A DNA stretch of 64,000 bases from Candidatus Latescibacterota bacterium (GTDB taxonomy: Bacteria > Latescibacterota > UBA2968 > UBA8231): positions 38,176-102,175 of the forward strand of contig JAJEFJ010000073.1 in assembly GCA_022820485.1 (NCBI GenBank), written 5' to 3'. The notes beneath the pieces were generated by a model. The model did not search any database. It was not told the origin of the DNA and saw nothing but the letters and a program-made list of their open reading frames with translations. This document shows positions 1-11,100 of the stretch, one piece after another (position 1 is the stretch's first letter; the number at the start of each line of letters is the position of its first letter). The translations under genes and the position numbers were made by a program.

Positions 1-1398
1 AGCCAGCACCCGTACCTGCTGCCCTAGTTCATTGTAGATACGCACCGATACGGACGCCGAATGCGTCAAGTCGAAGGTGAGGGTGACAGCGGCGTTGAAC
101 GGATTGGGATATAGGCGCAAGGCGGACAACGCTTCTTCAGCAAGGGTTGCCGACTCCTGCTCCTCGACGACCGTGGATGCTGGAGACGCCATCCACTCGC
201 TGACTCGACAGATGCGGCGTAGCTGGGAAAACGCTCCCCCGGCCCACGTATAGCCCCCATGCAACATAGCGACTAAGATATCTCCCTCTTGAGTAAAGAG
301 CATGGACCAAGGCCGCCAGATAGTAGCCTTCAATGCCGGACCCTCATCGCCTATATGGTCTTGACAGCGATGCTCCGATAAACGCTTTCCAGCCGCTACG
401 CGCTTTCCGGCTACACAGCCTTGTAAATAACGGAAATCTAATCCGTTGCCGGCGACGGTTTCTATAATGCCATTTGGCCGAACCCGATGAATGCGATTTG
501 AATAGTAATCGGCAATATACAGAGAACCCTCTTCGTCGATAGCTAGGCTCGCTGGTGTATCTAAGGATGCTTGAGTGGCTGGCAGGTTGTAATAGTAACG
601 CCCCCCGTCCTCGAACTCCTTGCCAACGACGCTATCCGGATCCATTCCCGACCCGGTGATGGGTTCAGTCTCGCCATCGGCGGAACGGCGAAAGACCTGA
701 TGGCCCAGCGAAAAATACAGTACCCCTTGGCCATCTATGATAAGTTCCCGTACTGAATCTGCTTCCAGCAGCGTGGAGACGACCCCTTGACCATCAATAC
801 GCCGGATGCCTCCCCTGCCGGCGACTAGCAGATTCCCTTCCCGATCAAAAACCAGCGAATTGATGATGCCAAATTGTGCCTCTCTGGCCGGTCCACCATC
901 GCCGCTGGACCCGATTTCGCCGGTGCCAGCAAAGGTGACTACCAATCCGTCCGTCTCTAAACGTGCGACGCGGGACAGGCTCCGTTTTCCCCCGTCGGAC
1001 CACGCCCAGTTGACGTGATCAACAAAGTAGAGCCGACCTTGTTGGTCAAAGGCCATCGCCCCCGGCGCAATGCGGGCGTTCAGTGCCGCGACGCTGTCTA
1101 GTAAGACATTGTCCCTTCGTTCTCTGCGGGTCTGTGGAACGCCGACGAGGCGCGTGGCCGTGCCATCGGCTTCAAGGCGGTAAATCAGTGAGGCGTCGGC
1201 CACATAGAGATGCCCCGACGGGTCTAACGCCAAGCCAAAGGGTACGTAGCTCTTATAGTCGCCAAAGGCGGCGAGATAATCGTCGGTGGGAGCCGTTACG
1301 GTAGTGATGGTGCCCGGCGCACCACATGGCGGCAGACCCCAAACAGATACACTCGGCGACACGACCCCCAACAAGGCGAGAAGAACAGGAGTCCGCAT
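1..1398 (-). CDS. Secreted NHL/beta-propeller protein with FlgD-like C-terminus (partial)
   Basis: The frame is open from an ATG at 1398 to the window edge (466 codons), so the end of the gene lies outside. It starts with a signal peptide (MRTPVLLALLGVVSPSVSVWG). Repeated NHL-type blades follow, with motifs such as GHLYVADASLIYRLEADG, GRLYFVDHVN and GSLYIADYYSNRIHRVRPNG, so a six-bladed propeller fold is likely. The last visible residues (LRLYPNPFN, then SVSVRIYNELGQQVRVLA) open a FlgD/T9SS-like Ig domain of the kind used for export or anchoring. It is a tandem duplicate of the gene at 1407-3050: signal peptide nearly identical, middle clearly diverged, only 8 bases between them. No catalytic residues are evident. 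An exported binding or scaffold role is inference. Confidence 0.85.
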   Translation of the reverse strand, partial: MRTPVLLALLGVVSPSVSVWGLPPCGAPGTITTVTAPTDDYLAAFGDYKSYVPFGLALDPSGHLYVADASLIYRLEADGTATRLVGVPQTRRERRDNVLLDSVAALNARIAPGAMAFDQQGRLYFVDHVNWAWSDGGKRSLSRVARLETDGLVVTFAGTGEIGSSGDGGPAREAQFGIINSLVFDREGNLLVAGRGGIRRIDGQGVVSTLLEADSVRELIIDGQGVLYFSLGHQVFRRSADGETEPITGSGMDPDSVVGKEFEDGGRYYYNLPATQASLDTPASLAIDEEGSLYIADYYSNRIHRVRPNGIIETVAGNGLDFRYLQGCVAGKRVAAGKRLSEHRCQDHIGDEGPALKATIWRPWSMLFTQEGDILVAMLHGGYTWAGGAFSQLRRICRVSEWMASPASTVVEEQESATLAEEALSALRLYPNPFNAAVTLTFDLTHSASVSVRIYNELGQQVRVLA

Positions 1399-1550
1399 AG
1401 TTCGCTTTAGTGCAACAGCGTCAGCTTATGCGTCTCGACAGCCCCATCTACTGAAAGCACCAAAAGATAGGTGCCCGACGCTTGGAACTGCCCGGCTTGG
1501 TCTCGACCATCCCAGACGAATTGGTAGCTTCCGGCCGGACGCACCCCCTC
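1316..1550. repeat. Long direct repeat, copy 1 (gene-end/gene-start junction)
   Basis: This segment holds the signal-peptide end of one NHL gene, the 8-bp spacer and the FlgD-domain end of the next. It matches 2968-3202 with only scattered differences. The identity is higher than in the middles of the genes, which fits recent duplication or gene conversion. Confidence 0.8.
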
Positions 1551-3050
1551 AGTGGCCAGCACCCGCACCTGCTGCCCGAGCTCATTGTAGATACGAACCG
1601 ATACGGACGCCGAGTGCGTCAACTCAAAGGCGATAGTAACAGCGGCGTTGAACGGATTGGGATATAGGCGCAAGGCAGATAACGCTTCTTCAGCAAGGGT
1701 TGCCGACCCTTGCTCCTTGACGACCGTGGCTGCTGGAGACGCCATCCACTCGCTGACCCGGCAGATGCGGCGCAAATGGGAAAATACTCCACCAGTCCAC
1801 CACATAATGTTCGCCACCGACATCGCCACTAACAGATCGCCCTCTGGCGTCAATAGCAACTGAGAAGGATGCCAGACCGGAGCCGCCAACGCCGAACCCC
1901 CATCGCCGATATGGTCGCGGCAGCGTTCTGTCCACCCCGCTGGATCGCTATTACAGCCTAGGGAAAAACTAGCATCCACTCCGTTGCCGGCAATGGTTTC
2001 GAGGATGCCATCGGGTCGGACGCGATGAATGCGGTTGAAATAGTAATTGGCGATATACAAGCTGCCCTGTGGGTCAATAGCGATGCTCGCGGGGAAGTCT
2101 AAAAGGGCTTCGGTCGCCGGTCGTCCTTCGGCACCAAAGTGACGACGCCATTTGCCCTCAAATTCCTCGCCGACAATCTGGTCGGGGGCTGCCCCCAACC
2201 CGGCTAAGTGTTCGATTTCGCCCTCGGCGTGGCGGCGGAAGACCTGAGTCCGCGTCCCAAAATACAGCCTCCCTTGGTCATCGACTCGCAACGACCCTAC
2301 CCAAGGCACTTCCACTAGCGTGGTGATTTTCCTTTGCGCGTCAATGCGCCGAATGCCCTTATTGCCCGAAAATAGCAGATGATCCTCCTGATCGAACACC
2401 AGCGAATTGATGACGGTCTCTTCAAATGGGCCGACAAAGGTGGCCACCTGCCCGTCTGCTTCCAACCGTGCGATGCGCGACAGCACCGGCAATCTTTTTT
2501 CGGTCCGATTTTGGTTGACATAATCGACAAAGTAGAGCCGACCGTGCCGATCAAAGGCCATCGCGCCTGGCGCAATGCGGGCGTCCAGCGCTGCGACGGT
2601 GTCCGCCAAGACATTGAAACGCTGCAACAAAGGGGGCATAGCAGTATGTATTTCATCGTATCCGAGAGGATTTTGGTCGTAGGCATAGTCATCTTCGCGG
2701 TACGCGATGTGATATTGCGGTACGCCGACGATGCGGGTGGCGGTGCCGTCGGATTCAAGCCGGTAGATGATCGTCTGGTCGGCTACGTAGATGTGCCCTT
2801 GAGGGCCTACGGCTAACGCTTGCGGATAATAGCTGCGGTACTCTGGCGCGGCTACTTTGTCGGCCGGGCCACCTACGGTTTCGTACTCTACCGGCGGATA
2901 GATCGTGTAGTTGCTGAAAGTGGCCAAGTAATCGCCGTCGGGGGCGGTCACGGTGGTGATGGTGCCCGGGGCGTCACATGGCGGCAGACCCCAAACAGAT
3001 ACACTCGGCGACACGACCCCCAACAAGGCAAGAAGAACAGGAGTCCGCAT
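1407..3050 (-). CDS. Secreted NHL/beta-propeller protein with FlgD-like C-terminal domain
   Basis: 547 aa, starting with the same signal peptide as its neighbour at 1-1398. Residues about 70-420 carry NHL-like blades (GHIYVADQTIIYRLESDG, GRLYFVDYVNQNRTEKR, GSLYIANYYFNRIHRVRPDG). The last ~85 residues are a FlgD/T9SS-type Ig domain (LRLYPNPFNAAVTIAFEL, then WDGRDQAGQFQASGTYLLV) ending in THKLTLLH. It is third in a leftward cluster with 8 bases to each neighbour, so cotranscription is likely. The C-terminal domain is almost identical to that of the metalloprotease gene beside it, which suggests both proteins use the same export or attachment route. Function beyond a secreted propeller is not known. 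Confidence 0.9.
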   Translation of the reverse strand: MRTPVLLALLGVVSPSVSVWGLPPCDAPGTITTVTAPDGDYLATFSNYTIYPPVEYETVGGPADKVAAPEYRSYYPQALAVGPQGHIYVADQTIIYRLESDGTATRIVGVPQYHIAYREDDYAYDQNPLGYDEIHTAMPPLLQRFNVLADTVAALDARIAPGAMAFDRHGRLYFVDYVNQNRTEKRLPVLSRIARLEADGQVATFVGPFEETVINSLVFDQEDHLLFSGNKGIRRIDAQRKITTLVEVPWVGSLRVDDQGRLYFGTRTQVFRRHAEGEIEHLAGLGAAPDQIVGEEFEGKWRRHFGAEGRPATEALLDFPASIAIDPQGSLYIANYYFNRIHRVRPDGILETIAGNGVDASFSLGCNSDPAGWTERCRDHIGDGGSALAAPVWHPSQLLLTPEGDLLVAMSVANIMWWTGGVFSHLRRICRVSEWMASPAATVVKEQGSATLAEEALSALRLYPNPFNAAVTIAFELTHSASVSVRIYNELGQQVRVLATEGVRPAGSYQFVWDGRDQAGQFQASGTYLLVLSVDGAVETHKLTLLH

Positions 3051-3202
3051 AGTTCGCTTTAGTGCAACAGCGTCAGCTTATGCGTCTCGACAGCCCCATC
3101 TACTGAAAGCACCAAAAGATAGATGCCTGACGCTTGGAACTGCCCGGCTTGGTCGCGACCGTCCCAGACGAATTGGTAGCTTCCGGCCGGACGCACCCCC
3201 TC
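2968..3202. repeat. Long direct repeat, copy 2 (gene-end/gene-start junction)
   Basis: Counterpart of 1316-1550, offset by 1652 bases, which is the period of the tandem NHL gene duplication. It joins the NHL gene start at 3050 to the 3' end of the metalloprotease gene, so the repeat crosses two unrelated genes that share only the C-terminal domain. Confidence 0.8.
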
Positions 3203-4174
3203 GGTAGCCAGCACCCGTACCTGCTGCCCTAGTTCATTGTAGATACGAACCGATACGGACGCCGAGTGTTCCAACTTGAAGGCGATGGTAACTTCTGGAT
3301 TGAATGGATTGGGGAAAACACTCGCTTGTGTTACGTCACCCTCCTCTAAGCGACCATCGACTACGATCTTTGAACTTTGGCCGTCGCCGCCAAACAAAGA
3401 TCGGACGCTGTTGGAGCCTACGTAAATATATCGGTAACCGGCCTTGTCATTGTTCGTGACCGTCCGCTGGCCCAGCGCTTCATACGCGGACTCATAATCG
3501 TCACACCAATCGGCACTGGAGGTCATCGCGTTTTTGCCGCTAGCATGGCCCAGCCCGAGGGCGTGGCCCAGTTCGTGGGTCACAACGCTCTGCACATCCT
3601 TGGAATCCGTCCCACAGCTAGACGTGGTAGTCGTCCATTGTTTGCGATCATTAAGGACGATATCGACATCGGAAAACTCGCCGATGTCAACTCCGCTTGT
3701 CGGTGCCGTGATCAGGGTAAAGCCATTAACGTGACTGATGGTACTGTGGTTGGACCAGAAAATGGTATTGACCCCATCGTTGGGATCGTTGGTTCGGTAT
3801 ATATCCATTCCACCGTAACTGATACTGAGAACACTCGCATCAATGTTGTCCCAAGAGGAGATGGCGCTCCGTATAGCACTCGTCATCGGAGCAAAAGAAC
3901 TGAAATCACTGGAGGGAAATCCCATTTTGAATTTTACGGAGGACGCATCCCAGAAGACCCAGTCGTAGGAGCTATTGGGTGTATTAGGCAAACCACTGTT
4001 GTTGCCTACCCACCATATAGCCCTATATGTTCTGCCTAGCTTCCTATCAGGTTCAAAACCTCCCCCTTGGCTAGGTCGCAGGAACATTATGGTATAGGGG
4101 TCCGCCTCCCCATCTTCCGCGACAACCAACAGGCTGACCAGTGGGATCCACAAGAGCTTGAACATAGGTTTCAT
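3059..4174 (-). CDS. Secreted matrixin-like zinc metalloprotease with FlgD-like C-terminus
   Basis: 371 aa from the ATG at 4174, which follows a purine-rich GAGGAGAGAGGA ribosome-binding stretch; a longer frame from a TTG at 4222 is less likely. After a signal peptide the catalytic domain shows the metzincin zinc motif HELGHALGLGH (His200, Glu201, His204, His210) and a downstream methionine (NAMTSS, Met217) fitting the Met-turn. This places it with matrixin/M10-type proteases. Residues ~290-371 are a FlgD/T9SS-like Ig domain (VFPNPFNPEVTIAFKL, WDGRDQAGQFQASGIYLL) nearly identical to that of the next gene. An exported protease, perhaps maturing or degrading surface proteins, is the likely role; the substrate is unknown. 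Confidence 0.88.
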   Translation of the reverse strand: MKPMFKLLWIPLVSLLVVAEDGEADPYTIMFLRPSQGGGFEPDRKLGRTYRAIWWVGNNSGLPNTPNSSYDWVFWDASSVKFKMGFPSSDFSSFAPMTSAIRSAISSWDNIDASVLSISYGGMDIYRTNDPNDGVNTIFWSNHSTISHVNGFTLITAPTSGVDIGEFSDVDIVLNDRKQWTTTTSSCGTDSKDVQSVVTHELGHALGLGHASGKNAMTSSADWCDDYESAYEALGQRTVTNNDKAGYRYIYVGSNSVRSLFGGDGQSSKIVVDGRLEEGDVTQASVFPNPFNPEVTIAFKLEHSASVSVRIYNELGQQVRVLATEGVRPAGSYQFVWDGRDQAGQFQASGIYLLVLSVDGAVETHKLTLLH

Positions 4175-4218
4175 TTCCTCTCTCCTCGTTAAGCGTAAAA
4201 ATAAAAAGAACTTGCTGC

Positions 4219-4869
4219 TCAATCGTCCGCCCGTTCAGCGCGGATCAATGCCTTCATCTTCTCCAGGGGAATCGGGTCTTCACCAATGCCTTCGCTGGCA
4301 TCGATCTCCAGGGCGCTATTGGGCAGATCGCGCACTAAACGCGCCGCCGTGCCCTCGCCCTCAACGCGGAACTTGCCCGCCCGGTGGTAGGCAATCTGAT
4401 GCACCAACTCCTCGTCGGGACCGCGCTCCGGCGTCTCTTCCAGAAACACCAATACCTGCTCTTCGCTCGCCAGCGAAGGCGCGTCAGCATAGGTAGTAAA
4501 CTTGGTGCCGTCCGGGTGCAAACCGCCCAACACGCGCACCGTTACCGTGCCGACCGAATCCCCGACAATGTGCTCGGTAGGCGTCAGATCGACATAGGTA
4601 AAGACGAAGGTGCCGGTAATCGGCTGACCTTCTTGGGTATGGACGACGTGGTTTTCAAGCACTCGGCGCATGGTACCGACTTGGCCGACGGTGATCCGGT
4701 CGGCGTGTTCGGTCAGCGACTCCAGCGTCGCAGTGTCGTCCTTGACGCCGACGTGGCCGACCGGGCCTTGGCCGGTGGCCTCGCCAAAGAAATCAGCATC
4801 GTCTTGGGAAACGCTCATCTCGGCCGCCATTAGCAAGACGACGACAGCCCCTATCACGCGGTAATACAT
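4219..4869 (-). CDS. Secreted protein of unknown function upstream of the metalloprotease
   Basis: 216 aa from the ATG at 4869, chosen because GGAGG (4876-4880 on the plus numbering) sits six bases upstream; the frame also extends to 4908 without a better site. The N-terminus is a signal peptide (MYYRVIGAVVVLLMAAEMSVSQ). The rest has no family I recognise: it is acidic, with a beta-rich middle (TGTFVFTYVDLTPTEHIVG, SLASEEQVLVFLEETPERG). It is first in the leftward cluster and its stop is 44 bases before the protease start. A partner, inhibitor or regulated-export role for the protease is possible but is only context-based inference. Confidence 0.75.
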   Translation of the reverse strand: MYYRVIGAVVVLLMAAEMSVSQDDADFFGEATGQGPVGHVGVKDDTATLESLTEHADRITVGQVGTMRRVLENHVVHTQEGQPITGTFVFTYVDLTPTEHIVGDSVGTVTVRVLGGLHPDGTKFTTYADAPSLASEEQVLVFLEETPERGPDEELVHQIAYHRAGKFRVEGEGTAARLVRDLPNSALEIDASEGIGEDPIPLEKMKALIRAERADD

Positions 4870-5153
4870 AGTACACCTCCTTGTTGGACCGCCGCCCTGC
4901 AGAAGCATCCTCTGTGGATTCCTCGGCGGCAGTCGGTAAAAAACAACCTTAAAAAGAAAAACGTGTGAGACACCCTTTAGGTTCCGCCGCGAATATCGAA
5001 AGCCACCCGCTCAGGTCGCACAGGGTCGGGGCACTCCACCGAACCGCTGGATACCTGTTTGTGCAGGCATGACCAGACTAAACGATTGTAAAATTGCATA
5101 ACGTCAGTGAATAGGTTGCTAGACGGAATGCTTGGGGACGATATTGGGACGCT
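4870..5153. other. Divergent intergenic region
   Basis: 284 bases between divergent genes. It carries the GGAGG site for the leftward gene and an A/T-rich patch (4940-4965). No convincing -35/-10 pair was found for either direction. It should contain both promoters. Confidence 0.5.
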
Positions 5154-8100
5154 ATGGTTGCGCTGATTATCGCCTTTTTGGTCGCCTTTGTCAGCGGCCC
5201 GGTGGCGGCTTCTACAGGGCCGCGGGCTGTTGTGGAGCATTTGGCCTCGCTGGAATCGCGGGTGGCTGGGTATCCGGGGAGTGCCCAGGCGGCGGAGTAC
5301 GTGGAGGAGCGATTGCAGGCGTTGGGGTTGGCGACGCGACGCGACTCCTTTGCCGTGGTGGTGCCGATGGACAAGGGTGGGCGGTTGGAATGGGAAGGTG
5401 AGTCGGTGCCTTTGCACACGGTGTGGCCGAATGGGGTGCGGACTTCGACTGTGCCACCGGAGGGGTTGCGGGCGTCGGCGATTTGGGGCGGCGATGGGGA
5501 TTGGGGGGATTTCAATGGGCAGGAGGTGGCTGGGCGGGTGGTGGTGATGAATTTTGCCAGTGGGGACGCTTGGCTGAAGGCCGCGTCGTTGGGGGCGCGG
5601 GCGGTGGTGTTTGTGGCCGCGGATTCTTCTACTACGCAGCAGGCGCAAGGCAAGTACGTGCAAGCGCCGTTGGACGTGCCGCGTTTTTGGGTGGAGGGGG
5701 ACGCTGGGCAAAGGCTGCGGCGGCGGTTGGTGGATGGCGAGGTGGAGGTGGGGCTGTGGGGGCGGATGGATTGGCAGGAGCGGATGGCGTACAACGTGCG
5801 GGCGGTAGTGCCGGGGAAGGATGCGGGGACCTTGCGGGATAAGACAGTGCTCGTCCATGCGTATTACGACGCGCCGTCGGTGGTGCCCGCGCGGGCACCG
5901 GGAGCAGAGGCGGCGGTGAGTGCAGCGGCGCTGTTGGAGGTGGCCGCGCGCTTGCGAGAGAACTCACCGGCGCACACGGTGGTACTCGCCGCGCTGAGTG
6001 CCCACTTCCAAGGGCGGCAGGGCATGGTCGCCTTCCTCGACAGGCACGCTCGCCGCCAAGAGCACTACGCGGCCCGGCTCGCTGAGCCGCTGGATATTGC
6101 CCTGTTCATTGGCCTCGATTTGTCCAGCCACGGCGAGCGGGTGGTGCTGTGGAACAACACGGATAGCTACGCGCTCAAGCGGTTTTTCGTGCCCTTTGGC
6201 CGTCGTTTTACCGAGTACGCGGAGGCACTGGGCCGCGCCGAGGCAGTGGCCAATGGCATCAGCCCAATTCGGGGGATGGATTGGGACAGCTACATGCCTG
6301 GGGGGTTGGCCGCCGATGGGGAACTGGCGCTCGAGGCAGGATTCCCGTCGCTGACGCTGGCCACCGTAGGCGACGCCCGCTTTGCGCTGGACTTGCCACG
6401 GGATACGAGCGAGGGCGTGGCGTGGGATCACGTGGAAGGGCAGGCGGCGTTGGTGGCCGATTTACTGGCTCATGCGTTGGCCGATACGGCGCTGTTGGTT
6501 GGGGGGGAGCGGCTCGAAGAGGCGTTGAAAGATCGGCTGCGGGATTTGCGGGTCAAAGCGCGGACGTTTCCCCGGCGCAGTCAGGTGCCGGACCGGCCGG
6601 TAGCCGGGGCGCTGGTGGCGGTACAGGTAGAGCAAGAAGAGCGCAAAGGGGTGCGCGACACGCGCTACTTTCTCACGGATGCAACCGGGCTAGCGCGGGT
6701 ACCCGCGCTGGTACAGGGGACGTATCCGCTGACTGTGGCGGCGCTGGACGCCGAGCGGGGGACGCTTACTCACGTAGCGGACTTGAGTAAGCGCGCGCAA
6801 GCGCACCACGGGAAACCGCGGGCGGATGGCCGCTTGGCCAAGAATGTGAGCTGGCTGCAAAACGAGCAGATCGCCGTGCTATTTCCCGGAGTGGGTCGGC
6901 CCCTGTACGGCTTGGTCGAGCCGCGCCTTTTGCGCGCGTTGAACGAAGTCAAGGTGCTGTCGGCGGCCGGGAGCGAGCCGAGCCAGTACGGGTACGCGCT
7001 GGGTAAAAGCAGCATCGGCTCGGTGGGGGTGATCTACGGACCAGCCGATGCCGCGGCCGGAGATCGCGTCAAAGTGATTTTGGACGGCCAGTTTTTGCTG
7101 CTCAACAGCGAGGGCAGCCAAAGCGAAGCCGAGGCTCGGGGCGAGGGGTTTTTGCTGACCGAGGAGGGATTTGGCGGTGCGACGCTGCAGGCGGCGCGGG
7201 ACCTGTGGAACTTGGATGCGGCGCGGTTGGGGATACTCAAGGAGCACGGCATTGAAAATCAGCGGTTGACGCGCCTCCACGCGCAGGCGGCAACGGCCAT
7301 AGCCGAGGCGGAAGTAGCGGCTGAGCAGCTAAAGTGGGATGAGTACGTGGCGTGGAGCCGCAAGGCGCTGGGCTTGGAGACGCGGGCCTATCCAGAGGTC
7401 TTGGCGACGCTCAACGACGTCCTCGAAGGGGTGATCTTCTTTATGGCGCTGTTGTTGCCGGCGGCCTTTTTCGGGGAGCGGCTGTTGTTTGCCGCGGCCG
7501 ATATTCGCCGGCAGCTCGCTGGCTTTGGGCTGTTATTGCTGGCGATTTGGCTGATTTTGGCGCAGGTGCATCCAGCCTTTGAGTTGGCCGAGCCGCTGGT
7601 GGTGCTGTTGGCGTTTGCCATCATGGCAATGGCAGCCTTCGTGCTCTTTATGCTGGTAAGCCGGTTCAATCGCGTCATGGCCCAGCACCAGAGCCAACAG
7701 ATGCGGGTCCACACCCAAGACCTGAGCCGCTTGAGCGCGAGTTATGCAGCCTTCATGTTGGGGATTTCCAATATGCGGCGGCGGCCCCTGCGCACCGGCC
7801 TGACGCTGGCGACGCTGACGCTTTTGACGTTTACCTTGCTCTCTTTTACCTCGTTTGAACAGCAGATCCGCTACGCGAGTTTCCGGCTGCCCCACGCCGG
7901 AGCGTACCCCGGAATCCTCATCCGCGACCGCGGCTGGGAGCGCCTGACGCCGGAGGCGCTTGACTACGCTGAGTCGCACTTTGGCGGCAGTGGCTGGATG
8001 GGGCGGCGCGGTTGGTTCGCGGCCGAAGGCGGCAAGGGAGGCTGGGTCGCGGTGGCGGCAGCAGGGAACGCAGTGCGGGCCACGGGTTTGTTGGGCCTGA

Positions 8101-11100
8101 CGCCGGAGGAGGCGCAGATCACCGAGGTGGATAAGAGCTTGGTGGCTGGATCGTTTTTTGTCACAGATGACGAGGCCACCTGCATCCTGCCATTGGACAT
8201 GGCTGAGGCGTTGGGCGTTGGAGTTGGGGACCAGGTCGAGGTGTTCGGGCGCGCGCTGGCGGTGCGCGGGATTGCCGACCCGGAGCGGTTGGGTGAACTG
8301 CGCGACCTCGACGCCGAGAGCCTGATGCCGGCCGATTTTGTCCTGTCGAGCGCAGAGATGCTTCAGCTAGGGACGGCGCAGGATGTGGATATTGCCGGCG
8401 AGGAGGATCTACGCGAACTGCGGCCCTTCATCCACCTAAAGCCGCAGCACGTGGTCCTCGTGCCCTATCAGACGCTGGCCGAGGCCGGGGGCAGCTTGCG
8501 CTCGGTGGCCGTGCGCTTTCCGGGGGCGACCGATGGGCAGGCGCTGGTTGAGGATTATCTGACGCGGGTGGCGGCCACTTTGTTCGTCGGCTCGCCGGAT
8601 GGGAGGGTGACAGCCCTGAGTTCGGTGGGGCTGACGGCTGTGCAGGGGCTGGGGGCGCTGGCGATTCCCGCGCTGGTGGCCGCGCTCATTGTGCTCAATG
8701 CGATGCTGGGGGCGGTGTACGAACGCCTGCGCGAGATCGGCATCTACTCCTCGGTGGGGCTGGCTCCCTTGCACATCGCGCTGCTGTTTGTGGCCGAAGC
8801 CTGTGTCTATGCGGTGCTGGGGACGACGCTGGGCTATTTGCTGGGTCAAGGGTTGGGGAAGGTGTTGTTGGGGCTGGGGCTGTTGCAGGGCATTACCTTG
8901 AACTACTCGTCGCTGGCGGCGATTGGGGCCGCGCTGGCGGTAATGGGGGTGGTGTTGCTATCGACGATCTATCCGGCGCGGGTGGCGGCGCGGCAGGCGG
9001 TGCCAGACGTGGTGCGGCGCTGGCGGCCGGACCCGCCCAGCGGCGACGAGTGGCTGTTTGAGTTCCCCTTCATGCTCGGCGAGGGAGAAGTCGAAGGGGT
9101 GTGCGGCTTTTTGGCCAACTACTTTGGGGCCTTTGGCCGAGCGACGCTGGGGGATTTTTACGTCGAGGATATGCAGGTGGCGCAGGCCGATGGCTATCGC
9201 CTCTCATTTGCGCTGTGGCTGGCTCCGTTTGACTTGGGGGTGAGTCAAGAGGTGGTCGTGGAGTTCGTGGCGACTGGGGAGCGCGCGCGGGCGATGGAAG
9301 TCCGGCTGCGCCGGCTAAGCGGCGAGCGCCACTACTGGCAGCGGCTCAACCTGCGGCTGGTGGAGGCCCTGCGCAAGCAGATGTTGATTTGGTACGCGCT
9401 GCGGGAGGCCGAGCGCGTCCAGCACGTGGAGTCGGCGCGGACGCTGGCGGCCGAGCAGGCCGAGGAGCGAGTAGAAGAACAGGCGGCGGTGGAACAGACG
9501 ACGTCTTTTACTTGGCGGGGGTTTGCGGTGGGGGCGCTGTTGGCCTTGTGCATCGGCGTGGGGGCACCCTACGCGATAATTATGCTGCAAGGATCGTTCA
9601 TGGCGCTCAACAGCTCGTCGCCCGGGGCGATCTTTCTGTTTTTCGTCTTAGTGGTGGTGGTCAATACCCTGCTGCGGGCGCTGGGCCGCGGCCTCGCCTT
9701 GGGGCGGGCCGATTTAGTGCTCATTTACGCGATGATGCTGTTGGCGTCGGCCGTGCCAACGCAGGCGTTTGTCGGCTACCTGATTCCGATCATCAGCGGG
9801 CTGTACTACTACGCGACCCCGGAAAACAACTGGGGCGAGATTTTCTTTCCGCACGTGACGCCGTGGCTAGCTCCGCAGGACCGACAGGCGATTGTCGCTT
9901 TGCACGAGGGGCTGCCGCCCGGCGAGAGCATTCCGTGGGCGGCTTGGAGCGAGACCCTGAGCTATTGGTACGTGTTCTTTTTGGTGCTGAGCTTTATGAT
10001 GCTCTGCATGAGTTCCATCCTGCACCGGCAGTGGTCGCAGCACGAGCGGCTGGCCTATCCCATGGTGCAACTGCCGCTCAAGATGGTGGAAGAGGGCCGA
10101 CCGGGGTTTAAGCTGGGGCCGCTTTTTAAGCAGCGGCTGTTGTGGATCGGCTTTGCGGTGCCGTTTGTCCTGCTGTCATTCAAGGGACTGCACTACTACT
10201 TTCCGGCCGTGCCGCTGCCGATCCAGTCGGCTGGGCAACTGCCGTGGATCGGCACTAAGCTGAATTCGCATTGGGTGTATGCGTGGATCGGCTTTTTCTA
10301 TTTGGTCAACTTAGACATTTCCTTTTCCATTTGGTTTTTCTACCTCTTCAACAAGGCGCAAGAGGGGATTTTCTCCTCGTTGGGCATTGCCAGCACCGAA
10401 AAGCTCAGTCTCTACTCCTACTCGCAGACCGCGGATCTGACGCACGAGGTGATGGGGGCCTGTTTGATTTTCGTCGCCTACACCTTGTGGATGGGGCGGC
10501 GGCACTTGGGGGCGGTGTGGCGCAAGGCGTGGCGCGGCGATCCGACGGTGGATGATGCGGGAGAAATGCTCTCCTATCGGGTGGCGGTTTTTGGCTTTTT
10601 GGCCAGCCTGCTTTTCGTGGGCGTGTGGCTGTGGGCGTCTGGGGTGCCGTTGGCGATTTTGCCGCTGTTTTTGCTGGTGTGCTTGATTTTCTACGTGTTC
10701 GTCACGCGGGCAGTGGCCACGGCCGGGTTGGCGACGGCGCGCTCGCCGATGGTGGCGGCGTTTTTCGTCATCTCCGCGGTTGGCGCACCGGTGATTGGGG
10801 CCAAGGGGCTGACGGCCCTGACCTTTACGTACGTCTGGCAGTCTGAGATGCGGCTCTTTCCGATGATTGCCGCGGCCAATTCGCTCAAGCTGGCCGAGGC
10901 GGTGGTTGGTTCTAAGAGGCGGCTGTTTTGGGGGATGGCGTTGGCGTTGGTGGTGAGTTTGGCCGGGGCGACGTGGATTATTTTTCAGGTGTGTTACGAG
11001 CACGGTGGAATCAATTTGCATCCGTTCTTTATGACCCGTCAGGCCAATCGCACGTTTACCGATATGGCGCGGCCGATCGTCGATCCGCTGCCAGCCGATA

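Noticed and set aside
4977..5858. Long leftward open frame opposite the start of the giant fusion gene
   Set aside because: His/Arg/Pro-rich composition without a domain; it is the complement of the well-supported M28-like coding sequence.
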